From Myroides odoratus DSM 2801 (GTDB lineage Bacteria > Bacteroidota > Bacteroidia > Flavobacteriales > Flavobacteriaceae): a stretch of 64,000 nt of DNA. The stretch lies in the NCBI RefSeq assembly GCF_000243275.1, contig NZ_CM001437.1:814928-878927 (forward strand). Reading direction: 5' to 3'. This document shows, one piece after another, positions 8,895 to 17,688 of the stretch. The translations under genes were made by a program, and so were the position numbers. The notes below the pieces were generated by a model. It was given only the letters and a program-made list of their open reading frames with translations, ran no database searches and had not been told where the DNA came from. Within the stretch, counting starts at the first letter, position 1. Each line of letters begins with the position of its first letter.

Positions 8895-9480
8895 CTTTAG
8901 CTAAACAATCTTTCGTTCGAATCCAAGTATATTCTTTGCCATCAATATAAACATCAACTCCGTAGTAATCGTTGTAACGAATGGTGTCGCCTTTGATTAC
9001 TTCATCCCTAAGCAAATCAGCATTTGGAATTTGCACAACGGCAACTCCTTTGATTTCTTTCGGTCTGGCGATTTCAGTAATAATTAATCCTGATTTATTT
9101 TCTTCTCCTGAGTCCATAACCTTAGAAACAATTAGATTTTCTCCAAAACCAATCCATTCGCTTTGACTATCTTTTCTAACCGCAATTATCATATTTGCTT
9201 GAACTTTAAAAAATCCCTTGTGTCCTGAAATTTCATTGTTCGCTCCTTTACCATGATCATAAAGATTTTGAAAGTAAATAGTTGGATCAATAAAGGCCTG
9301 ATAACCTACAATATCCTCGCCCTCATAATTAAGAGGCATTGCTTTAATTTCAACTTCGCGTTGTGCCAATCGCTTTTGAAGAAAACGATTATCTCCAAAA
9401 AGCTCTAAACCACTTTCTGTTTTGAAAGTTTCATTAAAAACAACATCAGTATAAACAATAAAGTCATGTAGTGATTTCAT
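8887..9480 (-). CDS. Tandem GroES-like co-chaperonin of the phage
   Basis: 197 residues. The C-terminal half (about 108-197) follows GroES closely: a FGENLIVSKV strand, a mobile-loop-like segment with KSGLII, then IKGDTIRYNDYYGVDVYIDG and a KEYTWIRTKDCLAKV finish equivalent to the GDxVLFxxYxGxEVxxxGxEYxxxREDDILAV of GroES. The N-terminal half (1-100) repeats the pattern with FIVYTDVVFNETFKTESGLEL, suggesting a second GroES-like domain. Phage GroES homologues such as T4 gp31 cap host GroEL so that the capsid protein can fold. The gene lies upstream of terminase and capsid and has its own promoter box, which fits that role. Tandem fusion is unusual for phage co-chaperonins. Confidence 0.75.
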   Translation of the reverse strand: MKSLHDFIVYTDVVFNETFKTESGLELFGDNRFLQKRLAQREVEIKAMPLNYEGEDIVGYQAFIDPTIYFQNLYDHGKGANNEISGHKGFFKVQANMIIAVRKDSQSEWIGFGENLIVSKVMDSGEENKSGLIITEIARPKEIKGVAVVQIPNADLLRDEVIKGDTIRYNDYYGVDVYIDGKEYTWIRTKDCLAKVG

Positions 9481-9505
9481 AGATAAAAACTATTATGAAT
9501 TGATT

Positions 9506-9561
9506 CAAAGATAGAAAAAATTTATACAATTATTACACATTCGATATGTAATGATTATATA
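9506..9561 (-). promoter_or_regulatory. Phage promoter with operator-like site upstream of the GroES-like gene
   Basis: TATCTTTG (minus strand, 9506-9513) is a -7 box 26 bases before the start codon. The adjoining stretch, through TTATACAATT, is nearly identical to that at 17708-17733. ATTACA and TGTAAT half-sites (9532-9551) and GTAATGATTA (9548-9557) also recur at the other phage promoters. No clear -33 element is visible. Confidence 0.55.
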
Positions 9562-9989
9562 AAAAATCTTTTTAAAGACTTCCTAAAGACATATACACCA
9601 ACTGAAATAATTGCCAAGAGTATAATTATTGGCCACCAACTAAATTGCTTTCGGTCAATATGTTTGTCTTTTTCTTGACTTTTGTCTTTTTCAGATTGGT
9701 CTATATCTGTTTCGGTCTGTTTTGATTTTTCTTCTAGAGTTTCCTTTTTCTGTTCTTTCTTTTCGGTAGAAGGATTGTAGATTTTCCTTTTTCCTGCTTC
9801 TTCAATGATAGAATCAGCTCGAAAGTTTTCAGTGTAGATGTATTCGGAAAGGCTTTTTCGTTCGTTTTCAAGCTCTTTAATCTTTACAGAAAGATTAGTT
9901 TCAATATCATTAATACGCTTGTGTAAATCAACTTTACGCGATCCACAACCAATAACAATAAATGATAATAGGACGATTAAATACTTCAT
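9555..9989 (-). CDS. Probable unimolecular spanin (outer-membrane lipoprotein with C-terminal TM)
   Basis: 144 residues. A lipoprotein signal ends in FIVIGC with lipidation expected at Cys15. A charged, coiled-coil periplasmic stretch (about 16-115, Lys/Glu-rich) follows, and a C-terminal membrane helix (about 119-135, WWPIIILLAIISVGVYVF) ends in a basic tail. One protein anchored in both membranes is the design of u-spanins such as T1 gp11, which fuse the inner and outer membranes in the last lysis step. It follows the amidase and holin genes with a two-base gap. The call rests on topology and context, since spanins share little sequence. Confidence 0.75.
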   Translation of the reverse strand: MKYLIVLLSFIVIGCGSRKVDLHKRINDIETNLSVKIKELENERKSLSEYIYTENFRADSIIEEAGKRKIYNPSTEKKEQKKETLEEKSKQTETDIDQSEKDKSQEKDKHIDRKQFSWWPIIILLAIISVGVYVFRKSLKRFFI

Positions 9990-9991
9990 AA

Positions 9992-10534
9992 CTATTGATT
10001 TTTATCCCATTTAATTAACCAATTCGAAACTATTTCAACCAAACAATCTTCATTTTCGTGAAATGCTTTCATGTCTCCAAGATTCGTTATAAATCCAAAC
10101 TCAATCAGAACTGTAATTCCTCCTTTGGATAATATCCCGATTTTACCTCTTGCAGTTTGAGATTCTCTTCTAACACCTCTATTAGGGATCCCCATTGCTT
10201 TAGAACAGTTATCTACTAATTCTTGTGCAGCTATTAAGGTTTCAGAGCTTGCATTGTCATGAACAAATACTCCGCATCCTGAAGCTGTTGGCCCTGCTGC
10301 ATCTAAATGCATATCAAGCAGAACATCTCCTTTTACAGGTCGGATTCTAGATTGATATTGAGTATTAGTTTCGTGATTTTGGTCAGTAATATATTTGTGA
10401 CCTAATAGTTCAAGTCTTTTGATAAGTTTATTTCTAAACCTATCCATTTCTTTCATTTCAATAAATCCATTCGCGACTGCTCCTGGATCATTGTCGTGAT
10501 GCCCAGCACTAGGGTAAGACATTTCGTTTGCCAT
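9992..10534 (-). CDS. Endolysin: N-acetylmuramoyl-L-alanine amidase (Amidase_3 type)
   Basis: Cleaves the amide bond between MurNAc and the stem peptide. The zinc site of the Amidase_3 fold is readable: His12 in AGHHDNDPGA, Glu26, His76 in LDMHLDAA and the catalytic Glu145 in VLIEFGFITN. At 180 residues it is a bare catalytic domain with no cell-wall-binding module and no signal peptide, so it must reach the periplasm through the holin encoded just upstream. It is followed at two bases by the spanin gene. The first four residues are uncertain, since a start at Met5 is also possible. Confidence 0.9.
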   Translation of the reverse strand: MANEMSYPSAGHHDNDPGAVANGFIEMKEMDRFRNKLIKRLELLGHKYITDQNHETNTQYQSRIRPVKGDVLLDMHLDAAGPTASGCGVFVHDNASSETLIAAQELVDNCSKAMGIPNRGVRRESQTARGKIGILSKGGITVLIEFGFITNLGDMKAFHENEDCLVEIVSNWLIKWDKNQ

Positions 10535-10550
10535 TTCAATTCAGTTTAAG

Positions 10551-10577
10551 GTGAAAAGGCTTTTTGTATTTTGACAG
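10551..10577 (-). repeat. Repeated intergenic element, copy 2
   Basis: Read on the minus strand, CTGTCAAAATACAAAAAGCC follows the holin stop codon and precedes the amidase. It differs from the copy at 8508-8534 by an inserted TA and a few downstream bases. Confidence 0.55.
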
Positions 10578-11105
10578 TTATTCTTCTTTATTTTTACTAT
10601 CGAAGAATGCTTTTAAATCACCATTCTTCTCGAAGTCATAAAGTTTTTTCATTATAAATTCAGGAGGATATTTTCCCCTACTTAAAATGTGGATGTTTTT
10701 TAAAACTTTAGATGTTGGATATAACAATGTTGTTATTTGAATTAACACCTTAAAAGCTTCTCCTACTAGATTATCTCCAGCTGTGTATCTTAGCATTTCC
10801 AACATTATATAGACTACAGATACTGCTAGTATCATGAAAGCATTTCTAACTAAGAAATCCCACCAACTAAAGCTTTTATTTCTCAAATGAAATACTACAC
10901 CAACCCCCATATTAACAGCTAATGCAATAATCATAAATTGACCAAACTGTTGATTTTCTGTAAACCACCAATTTATTTGACTTAAAATAAAGGCGACTGG
11001 GGCTAATCTAGTGATTATAGACAGATAGTATTCTAATCTATCCGACCATTTAACGCAGGGCTCTGACAGTAATGCAATTCTAGTAAGGATTTGTTGTAGG
11101 CTCAT
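10578..11105 (-). CDS. Phage holin (putative)
   Basis: 175 residues with three or four hydrophobic segments (about 29-46, 55-72, 84-104 and possibly 118-130) and a charged C-terminal tail rich in Lys and Glu. It directly precedes the amidase, the usual holin-endolysin order, and resembles in layout the holins of Bacteroidota prophages. It would form lesions in the inner membrane and release the signal-less amidase. It overlaps the upstream gene by one base. The call is from topology and neighbours. Confidence 0.75.
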   Translation of the reverse strand: MSLQQILTRIALLSEPCVKWSDRLEYYLSIITRLAPVAFILSQINWWFTENQQFGQFMIIALAVNMGVGVVFHLRNKSFSWWDFLVRNAFMILAVSVVYIMLEMLRYTAGDNLVGEAFKVLIQITTLLYPTSKVLKNIHILSRGKYPPEFIMKKLYDFEKNGDLKAFFDSKNKEE

Positions 11106-11398
11106 TACTCCATGTTTTGAAATTCTCCAGTCATTGGATTGATATTTACCCTTCCATATGTTTGTGTTAACTCATTGATCAGCTTTTGTCTTTCAAAAAT
11201 AACTTCTGAATTGGAACCATCTAAAACACTTTTCGCTTGTTTAAGTTCAAACTCACGTTGATATAATTCAGCAGCTTGCTGATTAATTTGTTCAAACTTC
11301 TGATTCGATTCTTGAAGTTTTGCTAAATGCAAGGAAGAAATCTTGTTTACTTTTTCTTCAACTGATTGCTCTACTGGTGTTTGTTTTTCTTTGTTCAT
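11105..11398 (-). CDS. Small coiled-coil phage protein (97 aa)
   Basis: Almost wholly helical, rich in Gln, Glu and Lys, with heptad spacing over about residues 10-80 (KISSLHLAKLQESNQKFEQI). No signal peptide or membrane helix. It lies between the adhesin genes and the holin and overlaps the holin start by one base, so the two are probably co-translated. The C-terminus NINPMTGEFQNME is non-helical. Function unknown; it could be a virion linker or a lysis accessory. Confidence 0.65.
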   Translation of the reverse strand: MNKEKQTPVEQSVEEKVNKISSLHLAKLQESNQKFEQINQQAAELYQREFELKQAKSVLDGSNSEVIFERQKLINELTQTYGRVNINPMTGEFQNME

Positions 11399-11406
11399 TT
11401 TATTAT

Positions 11407-12294
11407 TTAAATTAAAGGTTGTTTTCTGAAAATTCCTGACCTAGCTTCTCCAATGTAAATCTCCAATACTGGTAAATCGTCAATGTTCATTAGGCCATAA
11501 TCAATTGTTATTTTGTTTTGTCTAAAAGCTTCAAATGATAGTTTTTGATCTGGTTGTATTAAGTTTTCAAAATATCGAATGCAGTTAGTGCCTGTAATAC
11601 TTTGAATGTGAATTTTAGCAGGATATTCACCACTTAAAAATGTCTCGAAAAAATCAATAACCTCTTGACTATTTGTTGTTAGTGTTGAATTGTTCACACT
11701 ATAATTCAAAGCATTTGCAAGGTCTTGGTGATTGATGTATTGCGTTCGTTCTAGGTTGAAAATATCTAGTTGGGCGAGGATATTAAAATTCAAAACTATA
11801 TGTCCTATAGGTCCATAGTCTGTCGCTTCTGCATACATGTAATAGAATCGCTGCCTTGTATCTTCTGTAAATAAAACACCGTCATCAGACCATAATAAAT
11901 CAACGTATCCCAAACGTGTTTCATATTGCCCAGCTCCACCACCATAACTAAACCCAATTTGGTTGTTTTCAAGATTTTCTCTTTTAATTACATCACCAAC
12001 AATCAGGTTGAAATTAGGATGAGAAGCATAATCACTACTTCTAACATTCATATTGTTTATTTCGGCAATTTTCAGGGCCTTAAATTCTCTCCCTTGATTT
12101 GGTTTATAAGGAGGGAAAGTGTCCGTAGTTACATCATTCAAAGTAAGGTTATACCCTTTAGAGACATCATTTACAATACTAGTTAATTGGTTATCGTGGC
12201 TAATATCCTTATCCGCCCAAGTGATAACATTGCTGCCGGTTCTTATACTTGAACTAGATGTATTTCTAACTGCTATCAATTTCAATTCTGCCAT
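11407..12294 (-). CDS. Phage tail/virion protein (295 aa)
   Basis: I place the start at 12294 (MAELKLIAVRNTSSSSIRTG), one base after the stop of the upstream gene. An upstream in-frame ATG at 12357 would overlap that gene by 60 bases, and the chosen N-terminus resembles that of the neighbour (MSELKIVATNSN). The protein is beta-rich with Asn, Ser and Thr, as in tail or adhesin subunits. The C-terminal part includes a segment ending EIYIGEARSGIFRKQPLI. It is in the fibre operon; exact role unknown. Confidence 0.7.
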   Translation of the reverse strand: MAELKLIAVRNTSSSSIRTGSNVITWADKDISHDNQLTSIVNDVSKGYNLTLNDVTTDTFPPYKPNQGREFKALKIAEINNMNVRSSDYASHPNFNLIVGDVIKRENLENNQIGFSYGGGAGQYETRLGYVDLLWSDDGVLFTEDTRQRFYYMYAEATDYGPIGHIVLNFNILAQLDIFNLERTQYINHQDLANALNYSVNNSTLTTNSQEVIDFFETFLSGEYPAKIHIQSITGTNCIRYFENLIQPDQKLSFEAFRQNKITIDYGLMNIDDLPVLEIYIGEARSGIFRKQPLI

Positions 12295-12295
12295 A

Positions 12296-13090
12296 TTATA
12301 AACCTGAATATTGACCACTTCCGACATCAGCGACATCGAATGTGATAGTTGTTGCAATTCCTTCTGCTGTACCTGGAGGATAGAAAGCTTTTAATTCTCC
12401 TGTTTCTAAATTCGTTGCGAAAAACTCTTGATTATTTTGAATTCTAACTCCATTGTATGTAATGATAGCTGGACCTACAATGCGAGGTGTTATTACTTTC
12501 AATGGCGCATCACCTTCAGGATCTCCATAAGGTGGTGTTGTATCCACAGTAAATACATTTATGTTTAAGGGGACGAGCATACCAATCGGGCATTCTATGG
12601 TGTTATTTCCGATTGAATTTGGTGGTAGATTTGTTCCTGATACAACATCGATAAACAACTTGGCAGATTCGTTAATGTAATCTGAAGTAATATTTTCTAC
12701 ACTGTTAAATGCAGATGCTGTGTATTCTACGTAATCACTTCCAATGGCATTACCTTTTACTTTGAAAAGGTTTCCATCTAAAGTGGTTTTGCTGATTTCT
12801 CCATTTTGCACTGAGTTACTCACATAACGAATAACTTGACCATTATTGGTCAATGTTGCTATTGTTGCTGTACCAGATGGACGCAAAATGTTATCCACAT
12901 TTATTCCTGGTCCAAGTACTTTAATTCCCGCAATAGGCCGACCAAATTCATGGCGATAACTTGGAGTAGAATTCGATAATTCTACTCTCGTTATATTGAC
13001 TGTTTGCCCAACTACAACACGTATTCTAACGTCTCCAATTCGTTCAGGAGGTATATTCGAATTTGTTGCAACTATTTTAAGTTCTGACAT
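12296..13090 (-). CDS. Phage tail/virion protein (264 aa), beta-rich
   Basis: Begins MSELKIVATNSNIPPERIGD and looks all-beta, with repeated phrases such as NIPPERIGDVRIRVVVGQTV and NLPPNSIGNNTIECPIGMLV suggesting two related domains of about 130 residues. This internal repeat hints at Ig-like or receptor-binding modules. It lies between the large fibre and the 295-aa gene with 1-10 base gaps, so the genes form one transcript. No enzyme motif is seen. Confidence 0.7.
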   Translation of the reverse strand: MSELKIVATNSNIPPERIGDVRIRVVVGQTVNITRVELSNSTPSYRHEFGRPIAGIKVLGPGINVDNILRPSGTATIATLTNNGQVIRYVSNSVQNGEISKTTLDGNLFKVKGNAIGSDYVEYTASAFNSVENITSDYINESAKLFIDVVSGTNLPPNSIGNNTIECPIGMLVPLNINVFTVDTTPPYGDPEGDAPLKVITPRIVGPAIITYNGVRIQNNQEFFATNLETGELKAFYPPGTAEGIATTITFDVADVGSGQYSGL

Positions 13091-13100
13091 AATTTACCTT

Positions 13101-16040
13101 TTAAAACATCCAAGGATTGAAATAAGCAACTCTCTCGTTGACAGAATAACCAAATACTCGGTTTACGCTACTTGTTGCATTATGGGCCATTAAAGCACCT
13201 TTATTAAACGTATGGAATATCTTTCCGTTGTTTATTTCATAAACTAAAGCTTCTAATTCTTTAGATATATGTCCAGAATAATATCCTTTAAGTAATATTG
13301 ATTTCATATCACCTAGTAAAATACCTAATACTGCTGTATTTCCAACATTTAGCTGTTCTGAGTTAGAAGTATCATTCCATTTTCGCCACTGACCGTCGTT
13401 ACCTAAATAAACAACAGTAGGTTCAGATACATTTAATATTTTTTGACTGCTTAATATCTCTCCAGAACCTGAACCGTAGTCAGAATTACTTAATTGTCCA
13501 TGAGCTTTTTCTTCATTAAACACACTTATTCCAGAACCATATTTGGAAACCCAATCTTCAGAACCTGTTCCAGAACCACCACCACTAATATTTTCTTGAA
13601 TAAATTTCCAATTCGGAATATCCATGTCGCCAAATGAATGTTGTGTTTTATATGATTGAACATTCGAAAATTCTCCTTTACCGTCTGAAAACATCTCATA
13701 CGCATTGCTACGTATAGAAGCTGACTTTCCATTTCCAATGATAAATAGTGGCGAATAATTATTGATTGTATTAGTTGTAGTGCTTAAAATAGGATCGTTA
13801 TAACGTCCAGTTACAGTGCATCCGCGTTGGTTGTTTTGTAAAAAAGGACCTATTACGACTCCTTCCATTGCTGTATTTACAGAATATGGGCCTAAAGCTA
13901 AACCATACGTACCAGTATTAGCACTAAGCTCCCCAATAGCTAAACCAGAATTCCCATCTGAATTAGCAGCTGTACCAATGCCTATTGCGTTGTATTTTGT
14001 TGCTCCACTACCTCTACCAATTGCAATTGCTCCATCACGAGTAGCAAGTGAATCATAATTTCTAATTCTTAAACCTCCTTGTGGTGTATGCTCCCAAATA
14101 GAATCAGCTCCTTGGGCTATTTTTAATACAACATAATCGGATATTACTTTAGCTGTGACTGTTCTACTAACTGTAGCAGTACCTGTATTTAAATCTGCTA
14201 ATGTAATCGCAGGATATGTAGTGTTTGTCGCTGATATTACATTATTTGCACTGATTTGAATATTGGTACCAGCTGTTAAGGTTTGAGTAGAAAAACCTTG
14301 AGCGGCTACCCAATCTCTATCGGCAAACATTTTCCAAGAGTTCTCAGTATTTTCCCCATCAAAAGTTTTGTACCATAGTAAATCTTGACCTGATGCTTTA
14401 TGTATATGAAAACCAGTTTGATTTGTATTATTAGATACTCGTTCCCAACGTATACCACCACCTACTGTACCATAAGGATACCCTATGTTACCTGCTAATG
14501 TTCTATATGCTAATAATCCTGTATCTTTCAATCGAGAAGTAGAATCTTGATAATCTCTTAAAGCTAATGAATCTAGTCTTATATTATTACCATCACTGAT
14601 ACTAATACTCCCCATAGAATTACCTAAAGTTAATGTTTGAATTTGGTTAGGTAAATTACCTGTATGATATACTTCTTTCCAATTTGTATAACCACCGTTA
14701 TGTTTAGTTCTTATAGCTAATCTCCCGCCATCATTAGTATTATGGCCAATTTCATAATGCATTTGTAATGCCATATTGGAAGATGTACCTTGAAAATGTA
14801 TTAATCCACCATAACCAAAAAAAGCTCCATTAGTTAACCAACCGCCTGTACCATAAGAAGCAACCATACCACCTGTTTTGTCATTAAACCAAGTATTTGC
14901 ATCCGCACTAGTACCACCAACTGCTCTTGATGATAAATTATCAAAGTTCCAAAATTTACTTTTTGCCCAATTATTTAAAACTTTCGCATTCCATAATTGA
15001 TTAACTGTTGATGTTCCTTCGTTAATTATTAAATCGTTACCTGCAGTATAGGTTGTGTCTGTTGTAACATATCCTTGGTCGTTTTGAAGTTGTGAAAGTT
15101 TTGTTAGATTTCTACTATGCCAAATTCTATTCCATGTAGAACCATTAGTATCATTATTAACTCTAAAATACATTTCATTACCATCTAGAGTATTGTATAT
15201 TTGACTAATGTAATTTATACTACCTGATTGAAAATATCTCTGAGATAAAAAACCACCTTGGTTAGTTGGTTTATTTGTCGACCCTGAGTGAACGTATGCC
15301 TCATATGAACCGATTAGATTATCATTTAAATTATGCGAACTTGATGATAAACTTAGTGTTGCTTTTGGGTTATATACTAGATATAATCCCGCGTGATCTC
15401 CTCTGTCATAAGCTTGTTTCCATTGACTTGAATCACCGTGGATTGAACTTCTAATGAAACCATCTCCAGAAAATACTGTTTGGTTATCTGTAATTTGACA
15501 ACCTAATGGTCTTATAACAACTCCTACAGTTGATGAAGAACCTAAAGAATTATTTGCTAATATAGTTCCATGTTGTCCTTTAGATAAGAAAGTAACACCA
15601 CTGTTGTTAATCATCTGAGTAGCAGTTGAGAAGTCTAATACTCCAGACATTGTATCTCCAATCTTCTTTACAAATGTATTATCATCTGTAAAGACAACAC
15701 TAGCATTTGCAAGATCCGATTTTAGTATATATCTAAATCCTGGAGTTCCATTCATTGAAACGGGAGCCATGAATACTGTGCCTTGTAATTGGTTTTTTAA
15801 AGACACAACCAAACTGCGATTGTTATAATCTAAGCTTTCAGTATTCAGGTTAAATATAGACGGAAATGCGATTGATAAGCCAGGGATATATGACTCCTTA
15901 CTTGCTGTACTAATTGTACCAAGTTCACGTTTAAATAAATTGCCATCAGTTTGTACAATAGCAGAAAGACTACTATTTGAAATTGGCAAATTCTCAATAG
16001 TAGCTGTACCTTCTATTACTACATTATCGCCTATTTTCAT
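13101..16040 (-). CDS. Large tail fibre / receptor-binding adhesin (979 aa)
   Basis: A Ser, Asn and Gly-rich fibre. Three stretches resemble pyocin-knob units, with TWNRIWHSRNL (about 305), NWKEVYHTGNL (about 455) and SWKMFADRDW (about 570). Residues about 665-735 carry YadA-head-like repeats of the AIGIG..A/LAIG/LALGPYS/VVIGPF kind, which form trimeric beta-rolls. The N-terminus MKIGDNVVIEGTATIENLPI probably attaches to the virion and resembles MRIGDVLNLDQHAIINVPLD of the next gene. The C-terminal 150 residues look like a separate tip domain. It probably decides host range. It stops 10 bases before the next gene in the operon. Confidence 0.8.
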   Translation of the reverse strand: MKIGDNVVIEGTATIENLPISNSSLSAIVQTDGNLFKRELGTISTASKESYIPGLSIAFPSIFNLNTESLDYNNRSLVVSLKNQLQGTVFMAPVSMNGTPGFRYILKSDLANASVVFTDDNTFVKKIGDTMSGVLDFSTATQMINNSGVTFLSKGQHGTILANNSLGSSSTVGVVIRPLGCQITDNQTVFSGDGFIRSSIHGDSSQWKQAYDRGDHAGLYLVYNPKATLSLSSSSHNLNDNLIGSYEAYVHSGSTNKPTNQGGFLSQRYFQSGSINYISQIYNTLDGNEMYFRVNNDTNGSTWNRIWHSRNLTKLSQLQNDQGYVTTDTTYTAGNDLIINEGTSTVNQLWNAKVLNNWAKSKFWNFDNLSSRAVGGTSADANTWFNDKTGGMVASYGTGGWLTNGAFFGYGGLIHFQGTSSNMALQMHYEIGHNTNDGGRLAIRTKHNGGYTNWKEVYHTGNLPNQIQTLTLGNSMGSISISDGNNIRLDSLALRDYQDSTSRLKDTGLLAYRTLAGNIGYPYGTVGGGIRWERVSNNTNQTGFHIHKASGQDLLWYKTFDGENTENSWKMFADRDWVAAQGFSTQTLTAGTNIQISANNVISATNTTYPAITLADLNTGTATVSRTVTAKVISDYVVLKIAQGADSIWEHTPQGGLRIRNYDSLATRDGAIAIGRGSGATKYNAIGIGTAANSDGNSGLAIGELSANTGTYGLALGPYSVNTAMEGVVIGPFLQNNQRGCTVTGRYNDPILSTTTNTINNYSPLFIIGNGKSASIRSNAYEMFSDGKGEFSNVQSYKTQHSFGDMDIPNWKFIQENISGGGSGTGSEDWVSKYGSGISVFNEEKAHGQLSNSDYGSGSGEILSSQKILNVSEPTVVYLGNDGQWRKWNDTSNSEQLNVGNTAVLGILLGDMKSILLKGYYSGHISKELEALVYEINNGKIFHTFNKGALMAHNATSSVNRVFGYSVNERVAYFNPWMF

Positions 16041-16043
16041 CTA

Positions 16044-17246
16044 TTAACCTTTTGGAATGATTACTACCTTAACTTTATTTAAACCTGGAGGTCTTCCAAA
16101 TGATACCAAAATTTGAGTATTACTAATAATTTGATAATCTACTAAGTATTTTATTTTAGCAGGCATTTCAAAAAAATCTGCAATTAAATCTTCTGTATTA
16201 AGTCCGTGTTCAATTGTAAACTTGTTATTTGTTGTGTCTCCAAAAACAACAACATATCCCTTATTTGCAGAAGCATCTACAACCGCTTTCACCTTTTCAG
16301 GCGTCATCATTGTAGTATTATCTTCACCTGCCAAAGCCTCTGCTGTAGTTGAAATCCTAGCAATACCTGTACGTGTTTCAGTAGCAGTTCTTGCAGATAA
16401 TCCAGCAGGAGTAATTGCCTTATTGTTATTATTTCCTGCTTGAACTTCTGCATTTGTTGCAAGCATAACCATACCAAGAATGGTAGTTGTTGCTTGATCT
16501 GCATTAGTTTGCAAGAAGATATAATCATTCGCGTTAGTATTGCTTGGATTGTCTTTGTTGGCTACGATTACATCACCAACTTGAAAAGGCACACCTTGAA
16601 TAGAACCTGCTACCGTTACATACCAAAAATCAGCTTTCTTAGTATTTGCTCCACCTGGGAAATTTGTATTTGTAGCAGCATCATAACCGCCTATCAATTT
16701 ACCTAATCCAGCAATTGAAGCATCAACATAAGCCTTTACAGCCCCACTTGTTACAAGTGAAGTTCCATTGGCACCTGATAAGTCATTTGCATTTATAATT
16801 GGAATAGCAGAAGATACCCCAGTTCCTGTAGCAGCTCGTCCAATTACAGTCATTGTTGGAATATCATTTATCTTCGCAAATGTGACATTCTTGTCTGTAA
16901 TTTTAACCGTGGTTACAGCGCTATTAGCCAATTTAGCAGTCGTAACACCTAAGTCTTTAAGTCTAACAACACCACCACCGATTTCGATACCTGCATTATC
17001 TAAATTTAGGTTGATTGTTGCTACACCATCAGCTTGAGCAACATTGATACCTCCGTCTGTGTTTTCTACTTTGTCTAGTGTGCCTAGTTTTACCCATTTG
17101 GTTCCCTCCCAATACTTAACTGCTTTTTCAGTAGTATTGTAATATATTTGGCTCTCAACAGGATTAGCTGGTGGTTGAGGGCGAGGATCTAGCGGCACAT
17201 TAATTATTGCATGCTGATCTAAATTTAATACGTCTCCTATTCTCAT
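16044..17246 (-). CDS. Tail fibre protein (400 aa)
   Basis: The N-terminus contains the Bacteroidota/phage fibre phrase SQIYYNTTEKAVKYWEGTKWV, followed by triple-helix-like repeats (LGVTTAKLANSAVTTVKIT) and TSLVTSGAVKAYVDA. Residues about 255-310 hold tail-collar-like ATNAEVQAGNNNNKAITPAG and a second related copy. The last 60 residues (HGLNTEDLIADFFEMPAKI to FGRPPGLNKVKVVIIPKG) form a domain shared with the upstream 143-aa protein. It would be part of the host-recognition fibre. Gaps to neighbours are two and three bases. Confidence 0.8.
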   Translation of the reverse strand: MRIGDVLNLDQHAIINVPLDPRPQPPANPVESQIYYNTTEKAVKYWEGTKWVKLGTLDKVENTDGGINVAQADGVATINLNLDNAGIEIGGGVVRLKDLGVTTAKLANSAVTTVKITDKNVTFAKINDIPTMTVIGRAATGTGVSSAIPIINANDLSGANGTSLVTSGAVKAYVDASIAGLGKLIGGYDAATNTNFPGGANTKKADFWYVTVAGSIQGVPFQVGDVIVANKDNPSNTNANDYIFLQTNADQATTTILGMVMLATNAEVQAGNNNNKAITPAGLSARTATETRTGIARISTTAEALAGEDNTTMMTPEKVKAVVDASANKGYVVVFGDTTNNKFTIEHGLNTEDLIADFFEMPAKIKYLVDYQIISNTQILVSFGRPPGLNKVKVVIIPKG

Positions 17247-17248
17247 TC

Positions 17249-17680
17249 TTACTTGATTAATACAATTCCAGTTTGAGGCCTTCCGAACTTGACAATTATT
17301 GTATTTAAATCTTCTTCGTAATGTATAGTGGTTAAAACTTTTTCTGTTCCAATGATAGGGATTGCTTCTACGTATCGACCAAGGTTATGAGGTATAACTA
17401 CCTCTGAAAGATTGCTAAACTGATACGTCTTTCCTCCTACGTCTTTTACTGTAGCGAACTTATCAACTCCATTTTCTCCATCATTAATCAAATCAGAAGT
17501 TTTCTTTGGCACTTCAAAGTCAATTTCAACTTCTTGCTTAATTACTTCTGATAAACTCTTGACAGAAAAGGTCTTGGTTTGAAGAACTTTTTTATTAGCA
17601 GCATCAGTACCAATAAGATAGTCCTCAATCGTTACATTGTAATCCTCTGGGTAAACATCCTTATTACTAATCTTTGCCAT
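17249..17680 (-). CDS. Small fibre-associated protein (143 aa)
   Basis: First gene of the late operon, starting MAKISNKDVYPEDYNVTIED about 28 bases after a TATCTTTG promoter box. The N-terminal half holds the phage phrase YLIGTDAANKKVLQTKTF. The C-terminal 60 residues (HNLGRYVEAIPIIGTEKVLT through VKFGRPQTGIVLIK) match in pattern the C-terminus of the 400-aa fibre gene next to it. The likely role is a fibre base or tip subunit; this is inferred from the shared domain and the position. Confidence 0.75.
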   Translation of the reverse strand: MAKISNKDVYPEDYNVTIEDYLIGTDAANKKVLQTKTFSVKSLSEVIKQEVEIDFEVPKKTSDLINDGENGVDKFATVKDVGGKTYQFSNLSEVVIPHNLGRYVEAIPIIGTEKVLTTIHYEEDLNTIIVKFGRPQTGIVLIK

Positions 17681-17688
17681 TATAAATA

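Noticed and set aside
13101..17680. Diversity-generating retroelement targeting the fibre genes
   Set aside because: No reverse transcriptase and no template/variable repeat pair found in the window; may still lie to the left.
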